DNA of 43,650 nt from Desulfurococcaceae archaeon (lineage in GTDB: Archaea; Thermoproteota; Thermoprotei_A; Sulfolobales; Ignisphaeraceae), in the NCBI GenBank assembly GCA_020832925.1, contig JAJHRF010000011.1, forward strand, positions 1-43,650. Direction: 5' to 3'. Shown piece by piece: positions 33,981 through 42,280 of the stretch. The stretch's first letter is position 1. Every line of letters begins with the position of its first letter. The position numbers and the translations under genes are program-made. The notes under the pieces were generated by a model. That model did not search any database and was not told where the DNA came from. It saw only the letters and a program-made list of their open reading frames with translations.

Positions 33981-34661
33981 CTATTTGACGAGCTTTCCTA
34001 TCGATAACATCTTCTGGATAACCAGTACTACACCAAAGGGGGGTATGGCCGCTGCAACCATGTAGAGATTCGCTAAAGATGTTGAATTAAATCGGTAGAG
34101 AGCTAATTCTGTAAACATCAATGCTACTACGTATAAGAGAAGAGATAGGGTTTTTATTGGTATAAAGTATGAATAGAGGATATGCATCAAAATAGTTGTA
34201 CCTAGAGAAACAAATACTAGACCCCGGAACCCCTCAGTATTGCCAGTACCTGTCTTACCTGTAATAATAACGTTGTCAATGTAGATCTTTGTCGTAATGA
34301 AATTCTGAAGTATGTTTAACACAATATATGCGAATAGTATGTAGATCAACGATACGAATATATTCCAAACATACATGAATAAGAGAACAGCCTCGATCAA
34401 TATTAACTCTCTAACATCCAGTACAACGACTCTCACTACCTCAGCTATGGTTAAGATAATCAGTATCGATAACAAATACACGTTCTTTTGAAGAATTTCT
34501 ATAACTACAAAGAATACAGCTAAGATACTTGTTCCACCAGCAATACCGGATACCTCTGTAAACGATGCTTTAACTAGTAAAGTGTTTATAGATAGTAAAG
34601 CCACAACACCATAAATTACAGGGTATAGATACAGTATGAGAGAACCGGTTCTAGGCACCAT
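33981..34661 (-). CDS. Polytopic membrane protein, 226 residues
   Basis: About six to seven hydrophobic helices fill the protein (roughly 8-30, 40-58, 62-82, 85-125 as two, 150-165, 170-188 and 195-215). A short polar stretch (IITGKTGTGNTEGFRG) resembles a P-loop by chance but lacks the fold around it and lies between membrane helices. The family is not recognised. It is a single gene, divergent from the large helicase, with no neighbours suggesting a role. Confidence 0.6.
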   Translation of the reverse strand: MVPRTGSLILYLYPVIYGVVALLSINTLLVKASFTEVSGIAGGTSILAVFFVVIEILQKNVYLLSILIILTIAEVVRVVVLDVRELILIEAVLLFMYVWNIFVSLIYILFAYIVLNILQNFITTKIYIDNVIITGKTGTGNTEGFRGLVFVSLGTTILMHILYSYFIPIKTLSLLLYVVALMFTELALYRFNSTSLANLYMVAAAIPPFGVVLVIQKMLSIGKLVK

Positions 34662-34729
34662 GAACTGCCCACACTTTATACTACTGACTACTTAGGTTGC
34701 TAGGTACTAAATATGTGTACATGTATTTA

Positions 34730-34775
34730 ATTAAGATAACCTGATAACGCTTCAGAGCTAAAACGTTATCTTAAT
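34730..34775. repeat. 11-bp inverted repeat between divergent genes
   Basis: ATTAAGATAAC at 34730-34740 and its exact complement GTTATCTTAAT at 34765-34775, separated by 24 bases. A second GATAACG (34743-34749) and CGTTATC (34764-34770) pair is nested inside. It may be an operator for a dimeric regulator or an RNA hairpin, between a membrane-protein gene and the helicase gene. Confidence 0.6.
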
Positions 34776-34848
34776 AAATAGCTTATCGTAATATACTTAA
34801 TATCTGGGCATCGTTGTTCACAGAATGATATTAAAGGTTTAACTAAGC

Positions 34849-37740
34849 ATGAATGCAACAGTTAATGATCTTGAAGAGGCGATTAAAGATATTGCTGAGC
34901 TACTTAGTAAACTAGGTTTCGCAAAATTTACAGCTATACAATCTATAGCTATACCTAAGATATTGAAGCACGATTTAGATATCGTGATATCTGCTCCAAC
35001 AGGTAGTGGGAAAACTGAGGCAGCTCTTTTACCTACGCTCTACACTTTGTATAGAGGTGGTTATACCCCTGGACAAGGTATCAAGGTTATCTATGTAACA
35101 CCTCTCAGAGCTCTGAACAGGGATATCCATGTAAGGATAGAGAGAATATCTAATCTATTCGGTTACAGCTCTATGATATGGCATGGAGATACTCCGCAGA
35201 ACGCTAGGAAGAGGATACTCCGTACGCCACCCGATATACTCATAACCACTCCCGAAAGCTTACAGATATTGTTAATAAAGAAAGAGGTTAGGGAAAAACT
35301 AGGTACTTTACGTATTATTATCGTAGATGAAGCGCAAGAACTTTTTGGAAGTGAACGTGGAGCTGAACTTTCTGTAGCGTTAGAGAGAATAGATTCTGTT
35401 GTCGGTAAGCATGTCCGGAGAATCCTTATCTCAGCACCTGTAGGCGATGTTGATGCTATTGGTAGGTACTTTTTCGGCGGTAGGAGATACGATGTGGCTT
35501 TAGTTAAAGGTTCGAAGAAGTACTCTGTAGAGATTCTAGTGACTAGTGATAAATATATTGAAGGATTCTTCAGTGTAGAACATGTTTATAGCTATATATG
35601 TAGAGAAGTTTTACAAAATATGCAGGGGAGACAGGTTCTAATATTTGCAAACACTAGAACGTCAGCTGAAGAACTCGGATTCCATCTATCTAAGTGTCTA
35701 GAAAATAACGTAGCTTTGCATCACGGGTCTCTATCAAGAGACTTGAGGGAAGTTGTCGAAGCTATGTTTAGGAGAGGAGATCTCCAGGTTGTTGTAGCTA
35801 CGTCAAGTCTTGAGCTAGGTATAGATATAGGGGGTATAGATCTCGTTATACAGTATCTATCTCCTAGACAAGCTGTAAAACTAGTTCAAAGAGTTGGTAG
35901 AGCAGGTCATAGAGAATACTCTGAATCTAGAGGTATAATTGTTGTTCCACCTATAATTACAGAAATTATTGAGTCTCTCGTTATAGCTAGGAGAGCATCT
36001 GAAGGTCTTCTAGAGGTTGTAGTTCCGCATACAGAGCCCATAGACGTTCTCGTACATCAAGTAGTCGGTCTAACTCTCGAAAGAGAAGAGATATCGTTAA
36101 ACGATATCTACAACATAATTTCCAGAGCCACACCATTCAATAACTTAACTATATCAACATTAGAGAAGGTTCTAGATTTTTTAAACTCGTTGAACCTAGT
36201 TAAATGTGATAAAGAGATTTGCAGATCGACTAAGAAAGGTCTTCTCTACTACATAACCACCAATATGATACCCGATACAGTACACTATACAGCAAGATCT
36301 ATACTCGATGGCAAGCCTATAGGTCTATTAGATGAAGAGTTCGCTCTCACATGTTCTGAAGACGATGTAGTTGTTCTAGCTGGTAAACTTTGGAAACTCG
36401 TGAACATCGATATCGATAAGAAGGAGATTCTTGTAGCACCTATAGAGACTTCCGATCTTGCTGTTCTACCGAAGTGGGTAGGGGAGCTAATACCTGTTCA
36501 CAGAAACGTATCAAGAGAAGTCTGCGCATTCATTAGGAGGTTCTGTGGTTGCAAAGACCACGAATGCCTAGCCAACCTCTTTAACCAGTATAGAGTTGGA
36601 GAAAAACTCAAGGAATTCCTAATCAATAACAGGGAAAAACTGTGTAGAGTATATCCAAGAGACGATGCTCTAGTGATCGAGGTTAACAATCTTCTAAATG
36701 AGGGTAAGACCATGATAACGTTTTACACATGCCTAGGTTCAAAAGGATCAGAAACTTTCTCCTTAATTCTCTCATACTTGGTCAAGGAGCTTTTCGGGTA
36801 TTCAACAGCTTACAAATCTCACCAGCTAGGCACGGTTATACTTATTAACGGTTTAATCGATAAAAACGGTATTGCAAAACTTATTAAAAGTCTCTACAGT
36901 ATCTCTAAGCAACTAGATTCTGTTAAAGAAATTGTAAAGCGAGAGGTTATGAATACAGCCATCTTTAAGCATAGGCTTATATCTGTTGCAAAGAAGATGG
37001 GTGTTATAAGCAGTGATATAGGGTCTAGCGAGATTAGAAGAGTTGTAGAAGGATTGATGAACTTAGATCTAGTCGCTTTAGAAACTCTTCGAGAGGTTCT
37101 GACAGAGAAAATCGATTTAGATGAAGTGCTACAATATCTACAAAACATAGCATCGAAAAAACTAAAGATTAAGGTTGTGATAAGCCGTAAGCCTTCTCCT
37201 TACGCTGAAGAAATATCTTCTCTAGGTATACTTAGAACGCTTATCAAGCAATCTTTTATACCTAAAGACGTGATGATAGAGATAGTTAAACGGAGGCTTC
37301 TCGATAAAGAAATAAAAGTCTTGTGCACATCTTGTTTCTACACGTGGAGTTTTAAGCTAGCTCAAAAAGTCGAGAAATGCGAAAACATATTCGCATGCTC
37401 TATAGAATGTCCTCAATGCCGTTCTAGAGCTATAACATTAATCGATGACGAGGAGGAGATCAAGATACTTAGAAAAGCCTTGGACAAGATTAAGAGAAAC
37501 AACTTCGAGAAACCTAAGCTTCTAACAGTAGAGAAAGAGGTTCTAGAGAAACATAAAAAACTTGTAGATTTCGTCATGAGTCACGGTGTTGCAGGAGTTA
37601 TAGCTCTTCAAGGGATAGGTATAGGTGTTGAAACAGCGAAAAGAGTTCTAGCGAAATCGTACAATCTTGAATCTCTAATATTAAACATAATTGAGCAAGA
37701 GAAAACTTTTCTACGGACATGGAAGTACTGGAAGAAGTAA
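34849..37740 (+). CDS. Lhr-like superfamily 2 helicase
   Basis: A 963-residue helicase of the Lhr group. Walker A APTGSGKT at 49-56; TPLRALNRD (Ia); TTPESL (Ib); motif II DEAQ at 160-163 in place of the usual DEVH/DEIH; motif III SAPVGD at 195-200 in place of SAT; FANTRTSAEELG (IV); TSSLELGIDIGGIDLV (V); and QRVGRAGHR (VI). The C-terminal half carries a cysteine zinc site (CTSC...CPQC, about residues 825-865) and ends in a helix-hairpin-helix-like GIGIGVETAKRVL. Lhr proteins unwind RNA:DNA or branched DNA in repair. The unusual motifs II and III set this apart from the canonical Lhr-core and suggest a diverged paralogue. Confidence 0.88.
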   Translation: MNATVNDLEEAIKDIAELLSKLGFAKFTAIQSIAIPKILKHDLDIVISAPTGSGKTEAALLPTLYTLYRGGYTPGQGIKVIYVTPLRALNRDIHVRIERISNLFGYSSMIWHGDTPQNARKRILRTPPDILITTPESLQILLIKKEVREKLGTLRIIIVDEAQELFGSERGAELSVALERIDSVVGKHVRRILISAPVGDVDAIGRYFFGGRRYDVALVKGSKKYSVEILVTSDKYIEGFFSVEHVYSYICREVLQNMQGRQVLIFANTRTSAEELGFHLSKCLENNVALHHGSLSRDLREVVEAMFRRGDLQVVVATSSLELGIDIGGIDLVIQYLSPRQAVKLVQRVGRAGHREYSESRGIIVVPPIITEIIESLVIARRASEGLLEVVVPHTEPIDVLVHQVVGLTLEREEISLNDIYNIISRATPFNNLTISTLEKVLDFLNSLNLVKCDKEICRSTKKGLLYYITTNMIPDTVHYTARSILDGKPIGLLDEEFALTCSEDDVVVLAGKLWKLVNIDIDKKEILVAPIETSDLAVLPKWVGELIPVHRNVSREVCAFIRRFCGCKDHECLANLFNQYRVGEKLKEFLINNREKLCRVYPRDDALVIEVNNLLNEGKTMITFYTCLGSKGSETFSLILSYLVKELFGYSTAYKSHQLGTVILINGLIDKNGIAKLIKSLYSISKQLDSVKEIVKREVMNTAIFKHRLISVAKKMGVISSDIGSSEIRRVVEGLMNLDLVALETLREVLTEKIDLDEVLQYLQNIASKKLKIKVVISRKPSPYAEEISSLGILRTLIKQSFIPKDVMIEIVKRRLLDKEIKVLCTSCFYTWSFKLAQKVEKCENIFACSIECPQCRSRAITLIDDEEEIKILRKALDKIKRNNFEKPKLLTVEKEVLEKHKKLVDFVMSHGVAGVIALQGIGIGVETAKRVLAKSYNLESLILNIIEQEKTFLRTWKYWKK

Positions 37741-37812
37741 ACCTGAGAAGGCTCCTAAGACCTTTACTACGACACTTTCAAGACTGTCCTTCGATTTAGA
37801 GGTACAGAACTC

Positions 37813-37820
37813 TTTTTATA
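37813..37820 (+). promoter_or_regulatory. TATA box of the Ced-like genes
   Basis: TTTTTATA about 30 bases before the ATG at 37846, with AGGGA (37836-37840) as ribosome binding site. It would drive the three-gene Ced-like set. Confidence 0.55.
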
Positions 37821-37845
37821 CCTCTGTATTTGTTTAGGGAGCTAT

Positions 37846-38118
37846 ATGGATATCATTGCATTAATAAAAGACTTGATAAACAAGATAGTTGTTGTATCTT
37901 GGCTACTCTTCTTACTAACGTGGATAATAGGATGGGCTATAAAGGGGGCTCCAATACCCTCTAGTAAAGTTAGGAGAGTTGGGCAAGGGCTTATCGAGGA
38001 CGCTATATGGGGAGCTTTCTGGGTTGCTATAGGAACCTCGATATTCTGGCTAATAACGTACATCTCCTCGGCTCTAGGAACAGCTATGCCTAACCCACCT
38101 ACACCACAACTACCTTAA
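37846..38118 (+). CDS. cedA1: CedA1-like pilin of the DNA-import system
   Basis: A 90-residue protein with two hydrophobic helices (about 13-32 and 52-74), joined by a short basic linker (KGAPIPSSKVRR), and a proline-rich tail. Two helices with a positively charged turn is the architecture of VirB2/TraA-type conjugative pilins, to which archaeal CedA1 is related. It is followed by a large membrane protein with a CedA-like layout and a small two-helix protein, the CedA1-CedA-CedA2 arrangement of the crenarchaeal DNA-exchange system. An 18-residue stretch from Pro36 recurs in CedA with ten identities. Assignment is by architecture and gene order. Confidence 0.65.
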   Translation: MDIIALIKDLINKIVVVSWLLFLLTWIIGWAIKGAPIPSSKVRRVGQGLIEDAIWGAFWVAIGTSIFWLITYISSALGTAMPNPPTPQLP

Positions 38119-38163
38119 TCAAGATGTGTACTCTATAAAATGGACTGAGCTTGGTTATAATCT

Positions 38164-39540
38164 ATGACTACGCTCTTAATAGCTTTCTACTTAGCTATCT
38201 TAACGTTTTATCTAGGGGTCTTAATATACGCTCTACCTATACCTCTCTCAGGGTTAAAGAGATGGGGCCCTAGACTGATAAACGATGCTTTCTTTATAGC
38301 AGCGTTAACCTCTTCCATAAAACTCATAATAGATTTTACAGACTATATAAGATCTGTTCTAGGTGGGGATTGGGATAACTTCTTCTTCCTAGTCAAAGGC
38401 GTGATGATATTCAGATCTCTATTCATACTTGCTTTAAGTAGTACAATAGCTTCTGCAACTAAGATCCTGCCAGGTTTTAGTAGAGTCGTATCCCCTTATC
38501 TCAATATCTTAACAACATCGTTGTACTTCTTAACGCTAATGTATTTCCTAGGTGTAGTTGTGTACTACGGTGTAGCAACACTATCTTCTCTAGGCGTAAC
38601 CCTAATGGCTATACCGTTTAGGATAGCTAGAAATGCAGGTGCATTCCTTCTCTCATTCGCACTAGTACTCTATGTAGCTCTACCTCTATATCCTCACTTC
38701 CTTTCGCTTCTAGTACTACCTCTACCAAGGACATCGTTAAATTTAGTCACAGTCTACGGTGATGTGAAGAACTTCCTCGGGCACAAAATATATAACGGAT
38801 ATTTAGGGGTGAAAGTAGGTGAAGAATACATAGGGCCCGCTAGGCTGGGAATTGATGGTAGGATGGCAATATTTATTCCGAGGGATTACATGGATAAACC
38901 AGCTACAATATATTTCGATGTTTCTGGCCATAGATTCTACACAAATGTTTCTGGAGAACCTCTAGCAACTCTCTGTAAATATACATTCTCAGTCTATATG
39001 TGTCGTATTGATATAGAGGTGAAAGGGCTTATCCACTATAGCAAAGGTATAGCTCTACACATACATCCACCACCGGTAAGTGTTGACAATATCTATGAGA
39101 CTTCAAACAGTGTAATCCTGACCTTGACTGCAGATACAGATACCAAGTTATATATATCGGCAGTAGAAGCGTACACAATTAACGCTATCATTGTTGACGG
39201 TGTAAAGGAAGTAAACGTGGATATGTATAAAGCTTACGAATGGAATTGGTACGGTATTAAAGGCGTTACTTACGTCATACCCCTCTCTAGCGGTCATCAC
39301 GAAATCTGTATAGAGTTCGATGTAAAATCAACTGAAGATTTAGAACCTTCAGTTGAGGATTTATATCCAGGTAAGCTATTTCAACGCGATATCTCGTTAC
39401 TTGAAATTCTAGACTTTCTATCTTCATCCGCTTATCTCGATATAATCTCATCTATTCTATACATATCGTTACTCTTCTCAGCATCTTACGGGTTATCAAA
39501 GGTGTTAGGAGGTGGGGCTAGGCTGAGGTTAACTCCATGA
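38164..39540 (+). CDS. cedA: CedA-like polytopic DNA-import channel protein
   Basis: A 458-residue protein: about six hydrophobic helices in the first 185 residues, a beta-rich presumably external domain (about 190-405) and a last helix (about 428-450). CedA is the VirB6-like inner-membrane component of the crenarchaeal DNA importer. The first hairpin carries PIPLSGLKRWGPRLINDA, which aligns without gaps with the CedA1-like linker. The gene lies 45 bases after the cedA1 candidate and its stop overlaps the next small gene by four bases. The ATPase CedB is not in the window, so import function rests on family inference. Confidence 0.62.
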   Translation: MTTLLIAFYLAILTFYLGVLIYALPIPLSGLKRWGPRLINDAFFIAALTSSIKLIIDFTDYIRSVLGGDWDNFFFLVKGVMIFRSLFILALSSTIASATKILPGFSRVVSPYLNILTTSLYFLTLMYFLGVVVYYGVATLSSLGVTLMAIPFRIARNAGAFLLSFALVLYVALPLYPHFLSLLVLPLPRTSLNLVTVYGDVKNFLGHKIYNGYLGVKVGEEYIGPARLGIDGRMAIFIPRDYMDKPATIYFDVSGHRFYTNVSGEPLATLCKYTFSVYMCRIDIEVKGLIHYSKGIALHIHPPPVSVDNIYETSNSVILTLTADTDTKLYISAVEAYTINAIIVDGVKEVNVDMYKAYEWNWYGIKGVTYVIPLSSGHHEICIEFDVKSTEDLEPSVEDLYPGKLFQRDISLLEILDFLSSSAYLDIISSILYISLLFSASYGLSKVLGGGARLRLTP

Positions 39541-39716
39541 ACTTCATATCATCTCTACGAGGTAAAGTCGTTCTATTAAACATACTCATAATATCTATGT
39601 ATATACTAACTGTGGTTAGAGAATCGAGAACTCCTAGCATAATCGATATTGTTACACTTGTAAGCCTTCCAATAGTATCATATATATTTCTAAGGAGATA
39701 TGCGGAAAATGTGTAG
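39537..39716 (+). CDS. cedA2: CedA2-like small membrane protein
   Basis: A 59-residue protein with two hydrophobic helices (about 10-27 and 36-52) separated by a short charged turn (RESRTPS). Its ATG overlaps the CedA-like stop (ATGA), so it is translationally coupled. In Sulfolobus, cedA is flanked by two small two-helix genes, cedA1 and cedA2; this gene takes the cedA2 position. It is short enough to be missed by usual ORF cut-offs. Confidence 0.6.
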   Translation: MNFISSLRGKVVLLNILIISMYILTVVRESRTPSIIDIVTLVSLPIVSYIFLRRYAENV

Positions 39717-39722
39717 AGCTAC

Positions 39723-40001
39723 TTATCTAACCTCTATAACCTCTGTTTTAAACCATGAAACTACCTCACTTAGTTTAGCTAACTTTGCTTCAATTTTATT
39801 CTTTAGATCCTCTAGATCTACAGATGTACAGTTTATCTTTATGTAGTAGAAATTGCCTAGGAAACTCTTCTTTACATCGTACCTACACCCTTGTACCCCA
39901 ACAACATCTTCAATAACCTTGACTACGCTACCTATATCCTCATCTCTCCCCAGGAGAACAAAGACGTTTACATACCTTAACCTTTTCCCCTCAACCCCCA
40001 T
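39723..40001 (-). CDS. Hypothetical ACT-like small protein
   Basis: A 92-residue alpha/beta protein with alternation compatible with an ACT or ferredoxin-like fold: VNVFVLLG strand, DIGSVVKVIEDVVG helix, YYIKINCTS strand, DLEDLKNKIEAKLAKL helix. I do not recognise the family. GGTGTTGGT lies just before the ATG. It is convergent with the Ced-like set, six bases away. Confidence 0.55.
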   Translation of the reverse strand: MGVEGKRLRYVNVFVLLGRDEDIGSVVKVIEDVVGVQGCRYDVKKSFLGNFYYIKINCTSVDLEDLKNKIEAKLAKLSEVVSWFKTEVIEVR

Positions 40002-40074
40002 ACCAACACCTACAACCTCGTACTCATAGCTATATACCTAAACATTAGATTTTGACAAAACTCTGATATAAAGC

Positions 40075-40134
40075 TTTCATCAGCACTCGGCAAAATCATC
40101 ATGTATCAGGTTTCGGTAGATTCATCACCTCGAT
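40075..40134 (-). ncRNA. C/D box guide sRNA (third of three)
   Basis: Minus strand: box C GTGATGA (40128-40122), 12-base guide ATCTACCGAAAC (40121-40110), D' CTGA (40109-40106), spacer TAC, C' ATGATGA (40102-40096), 12-base guide TTTTGCCGAGTG (40095-40084), D CTGA (40083-40080). All four boxes match consensus exactly. The D guide would pair with CACTCGGCAAAA, which resembles the conserved 23S rRNA stretch (GAACUCGGCAAA...) just before CCCCGUAACUUCGGG, so a 23S target is likely; the predicted methylated base is the C at position five. A weak TATA-like CCTATACTT lies about 26 bases upstream. Confidence 0.9.
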
Positions 40135-40240
40135 TTTGAAGGTTTAGCCTAAGTATAGGAGTCTGAAAGAGTTTATTAAGCTGTTTAATACTAAATACCT
40201 AGGTTTAGCAATAACTCATGTAAAGGTATAGGTGGTGATT

Positions 40241-40351
40241 GTGGGCGGTAAACAGAGGACAACTCTGTTTATGGTTAAGGAAACCACTAGTAGCTCAAGT
40301 AAATCGAAACAGCAGCAACAACAGCAACAGCAGAAAAAAGCTAAAAAGTAG
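40241..40351 (+). pseudogene. Short Gln-rich ORF, possible S25e remnant
   Basis: GTG at 40241 with GGTGGTGATT directly upstream opens a 36-codon frame. The product starts MGGKQRTTL, has a run of serines, then eight consecutive glutamines and a KKAKK end. MGGK-type starts with Lys/Gln-rich tails are typical of crenarchaeal ribosomal protein S25e. Past the TAG the same frame reads SKYNISLS, like the S25e winged-helix stretch (ASKYNIS...), then stops. This suggests an S25e gene reduced by an internal deletion; a genuine short peptide gene or chance are alternatives. It lies upstream of L3, inside the 427-base gap at 40002-40428 that also contains the third sRNA. Confidence 0.4.
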
Positions 40352-40428
40352 CTCAATCTTAGTAGCTCTAAGTATAACATCTCTCTAAGCATCATAGTCC
40401 TCTACAGCGAGTATGGTGTGTAGAAGGT

Positions 40429-41457
40429 ATGGCTCATAGGAAGACCAATGCTCCTAGGAGAGGTAGCCTAGGGGTAAGACCTCGTAAAAGAGCTAGCAGT
40501 ATAATTCCTAGGATAAAAAGTTGGCCTGAGATAGATGTTGCTGAACCCAAGATACTTGCATTCCTAGGGTACAAGGTCGGTATGACACATATAGTAGTTG
40601 TTGACGATAGGCCTGGCTCTATTACAGAAGGTAGAGAGATAGTTGTGCCTGTAACCATCGTGGAAACACCGCCTATGATGCCTATAGCTCTTAGAACCTA
40701 TGCATACGATAATTGGGGATCTCTACAGACATTCGTCGATATATGGGTTCAACCCCCAGACGAATTAGAGATATGGAGAACTTGTTCGACGTACAGACCT
40801 ACAAAAGATGTGGAGAAACGTATTCAAACGATAAAGGAGAACATAGATAAGATCGCTAGCATAAGCGTTGTATTAGCATCGATGCCTAAGCTCGCAGGTG
40901 GTCTTAGTAAGAAAAAACCTGATTTAATAGAGGTTAAAATAGGTGGCAAGGTTTCAATCCAAGAGAAGATCGAATACGCTCTAAACATACTCGGTAAGCC
41001 TATAACTGTAGACTCCGTTTTTTCACCAGGACAGTTTGTCGATGTTATAGGTGTTACAAAAGGTAAAGGATTCCAAGGAGTTTTAAAGAGATTCGGCGTT
41101 AAAGAGTTACCCAGATGGCATAAGCATAGAAAAGGTAGTAGAAGAGTCGGTTCTAGAAGTCCAACGATAGGCGCTATGTCGGAGGTACCTCAACCGGGTC
41201 AGATGGGGTTCCATAGAAGAACCGAATACAACAAGAGGATCTTAGTTATAGGCCAGAACGGCGAAGGATTGACACCTAAAGGTGGGTGGCCTCATTACGG
41301 ATATGTGAAAACATGGTACGTTATGCTGCATGGAAGTATCATGGGTACACCGAAGAGACCTATTGTTTTAAGATGGCCTATAAGACCTCCTAGATGGGTG
41401 CCCCAAGGACCTCCTATGATAAAGTACATAAGTTTAGAGAGCAAGATATCTGGGTGA
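40429..41457 (+). CDS. rpl3: Ribosomal protein L3
   Basis: A 342-residue large-subunit protein binding near the peptidyl-transferase centre; length is normal for archaea. MAHRKTNAPRRGSLG at the start and GFQGVLKRFGVKELPRWHKH in the C-terminal loop are diagnostic. GAAGGT precedes the ATG at 40429. It begins the ribosomal operon; L4 follows after seven bases. Confidence 0.98.
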   Translation: MAHRKTNAPRRGSLGVRPRKRASSIIPRIKSWPEIDVAEPKILAFLGYKVGMTHIVVVDDRPGSITEGREIVVPVTIVETPPMMPIALRTYAYDNWGSLQTFVDIWVQPPDELEIWRTCSTYRPTKDVEKRIQTIKENIDKIASISVVLASMPKLAGGLSKKKPDLIEVKIGGKVSIQEKIEYALNILGKPITVDSVFSPGQFVDVIGVTKGKGFQGVLKRFGVKELPRWHKHRKGSRRVGSRSPTIGAMSEVPQPGQMGFHRRTEYNKRILVIGQNGEGLTPKGGWPHYGYVKTWYVMLHGSIMGTPKRPIVLRWPIRPPRWVPQGPPMIKYISLESKISG

Positions 41458-41464
41458 AGTAGGT

Positions 41465-42280
41465 ATGCTTAAGTTAACAGTTGTATACCCACTCGAGAAA
41501 AGGTACGGTGTGTTGATAGATCTAGACGGGAATGTTGTAGATAAAGTAGAGCTTCCGCTGGTATTCAGTTTACCTGTAAGGCTAGATCTTATACGTAGAG
41601 CTTTTCACTCAGCTTTAACAGCAAGACTGCAACCTAAGGGTAGGGATCCTCTAGCTGGTATGAGAAGAGTTGGAGAATCCTGGGGTATAGGTTACAGTGT
41701 TGCAAGAGTCCCGAGACTAGATACTGGTAGAGCTATTCTAGCACCTAACGTTAGAGGTGGTAGAAGACAGTTTGCACCTACACCTCTTAAGAAGATACAT
41801 GAAGAGGTAAACCATAAAGAGATGAAATTAGCCATAGCTTCAGCGTTAGCGGCTTTAGCGAATAAATCGTTCGTCTTGAAGAGAAGCTATATAATACCCT
41901 CTAACATCACAGGTCTACCTATAATTGTTGTTAATGCTGTTGAAAACATATCTAAGGCTAAGGACTTAAAATCTTTCCTAATTAAAGCTGGTCTATGGGA
42001 GAATATTGAAAGAACTCAAGAGAGGATAAGGATAAGAGCTGGTAAGGGTAAGATGAGGGGTAGGAGATACGTAGAGCCGAAGAGCTTGCTATTCATAGTC
42101 TCTAGCCTCGATACACCGATAGTTAAAGCTGTAAGAAATCTACCAGGTGTAGACTACCTAACACCAACAACACTGAATATCCTCAAACTAGCTCCAGGAG
42201 GTTTACCGGGTAGGTTATGTCTTATATCAGCTAAGGCTCTCGAGATAATAGGGCAGATATACCAGGTGGAGAGGCCGTGA
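41465..42280 (+). CDS. rpl4: Ribosomal protein L4
   Basis: A 271-residue large-subunit protein lining the exit tunnel. The archaeal/eukaryal type is shown by VNHKEMKLAIASALAAL, GKGKMRGRRY and the long tunnel loop near GRDPLAGMRRVGESWG. The stop overlaps the GTG start of L23 (GTGA). Confidence 0.97.
   Translation: MLKLTVVYPLEKRYGVLIDLDGNVVDKVELPLVFSLPVRLDLIRRAFHSALTARLQPKGRDPLAGMRRVGESWGIGYSVARVPRLDTGRAILAPNVRGGRRQFAPTPLKKIHEEVNHKEMKLAIASALAALANKSFVLKRSYIIPSNITGLPIIVVNAVENISKAKDLKSFLIKAGLWENIERTQERIRIRAGKGKMRGRRYVEPKSLLFIVSSLDTPIVKAVRNLPGVDYLTPTTLNILKLAPGGLPGRLCLISAKALEIIGQIYQVERP

Noticed and set aside
34144-34240. Glycine/threonine stretch GKTGTGN in the 226-residue membrane protein, like a P-loop
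   Set aside because: It lies between membrane helices, without the surrounding strand-helix of an NTPase or a Walker B motif.
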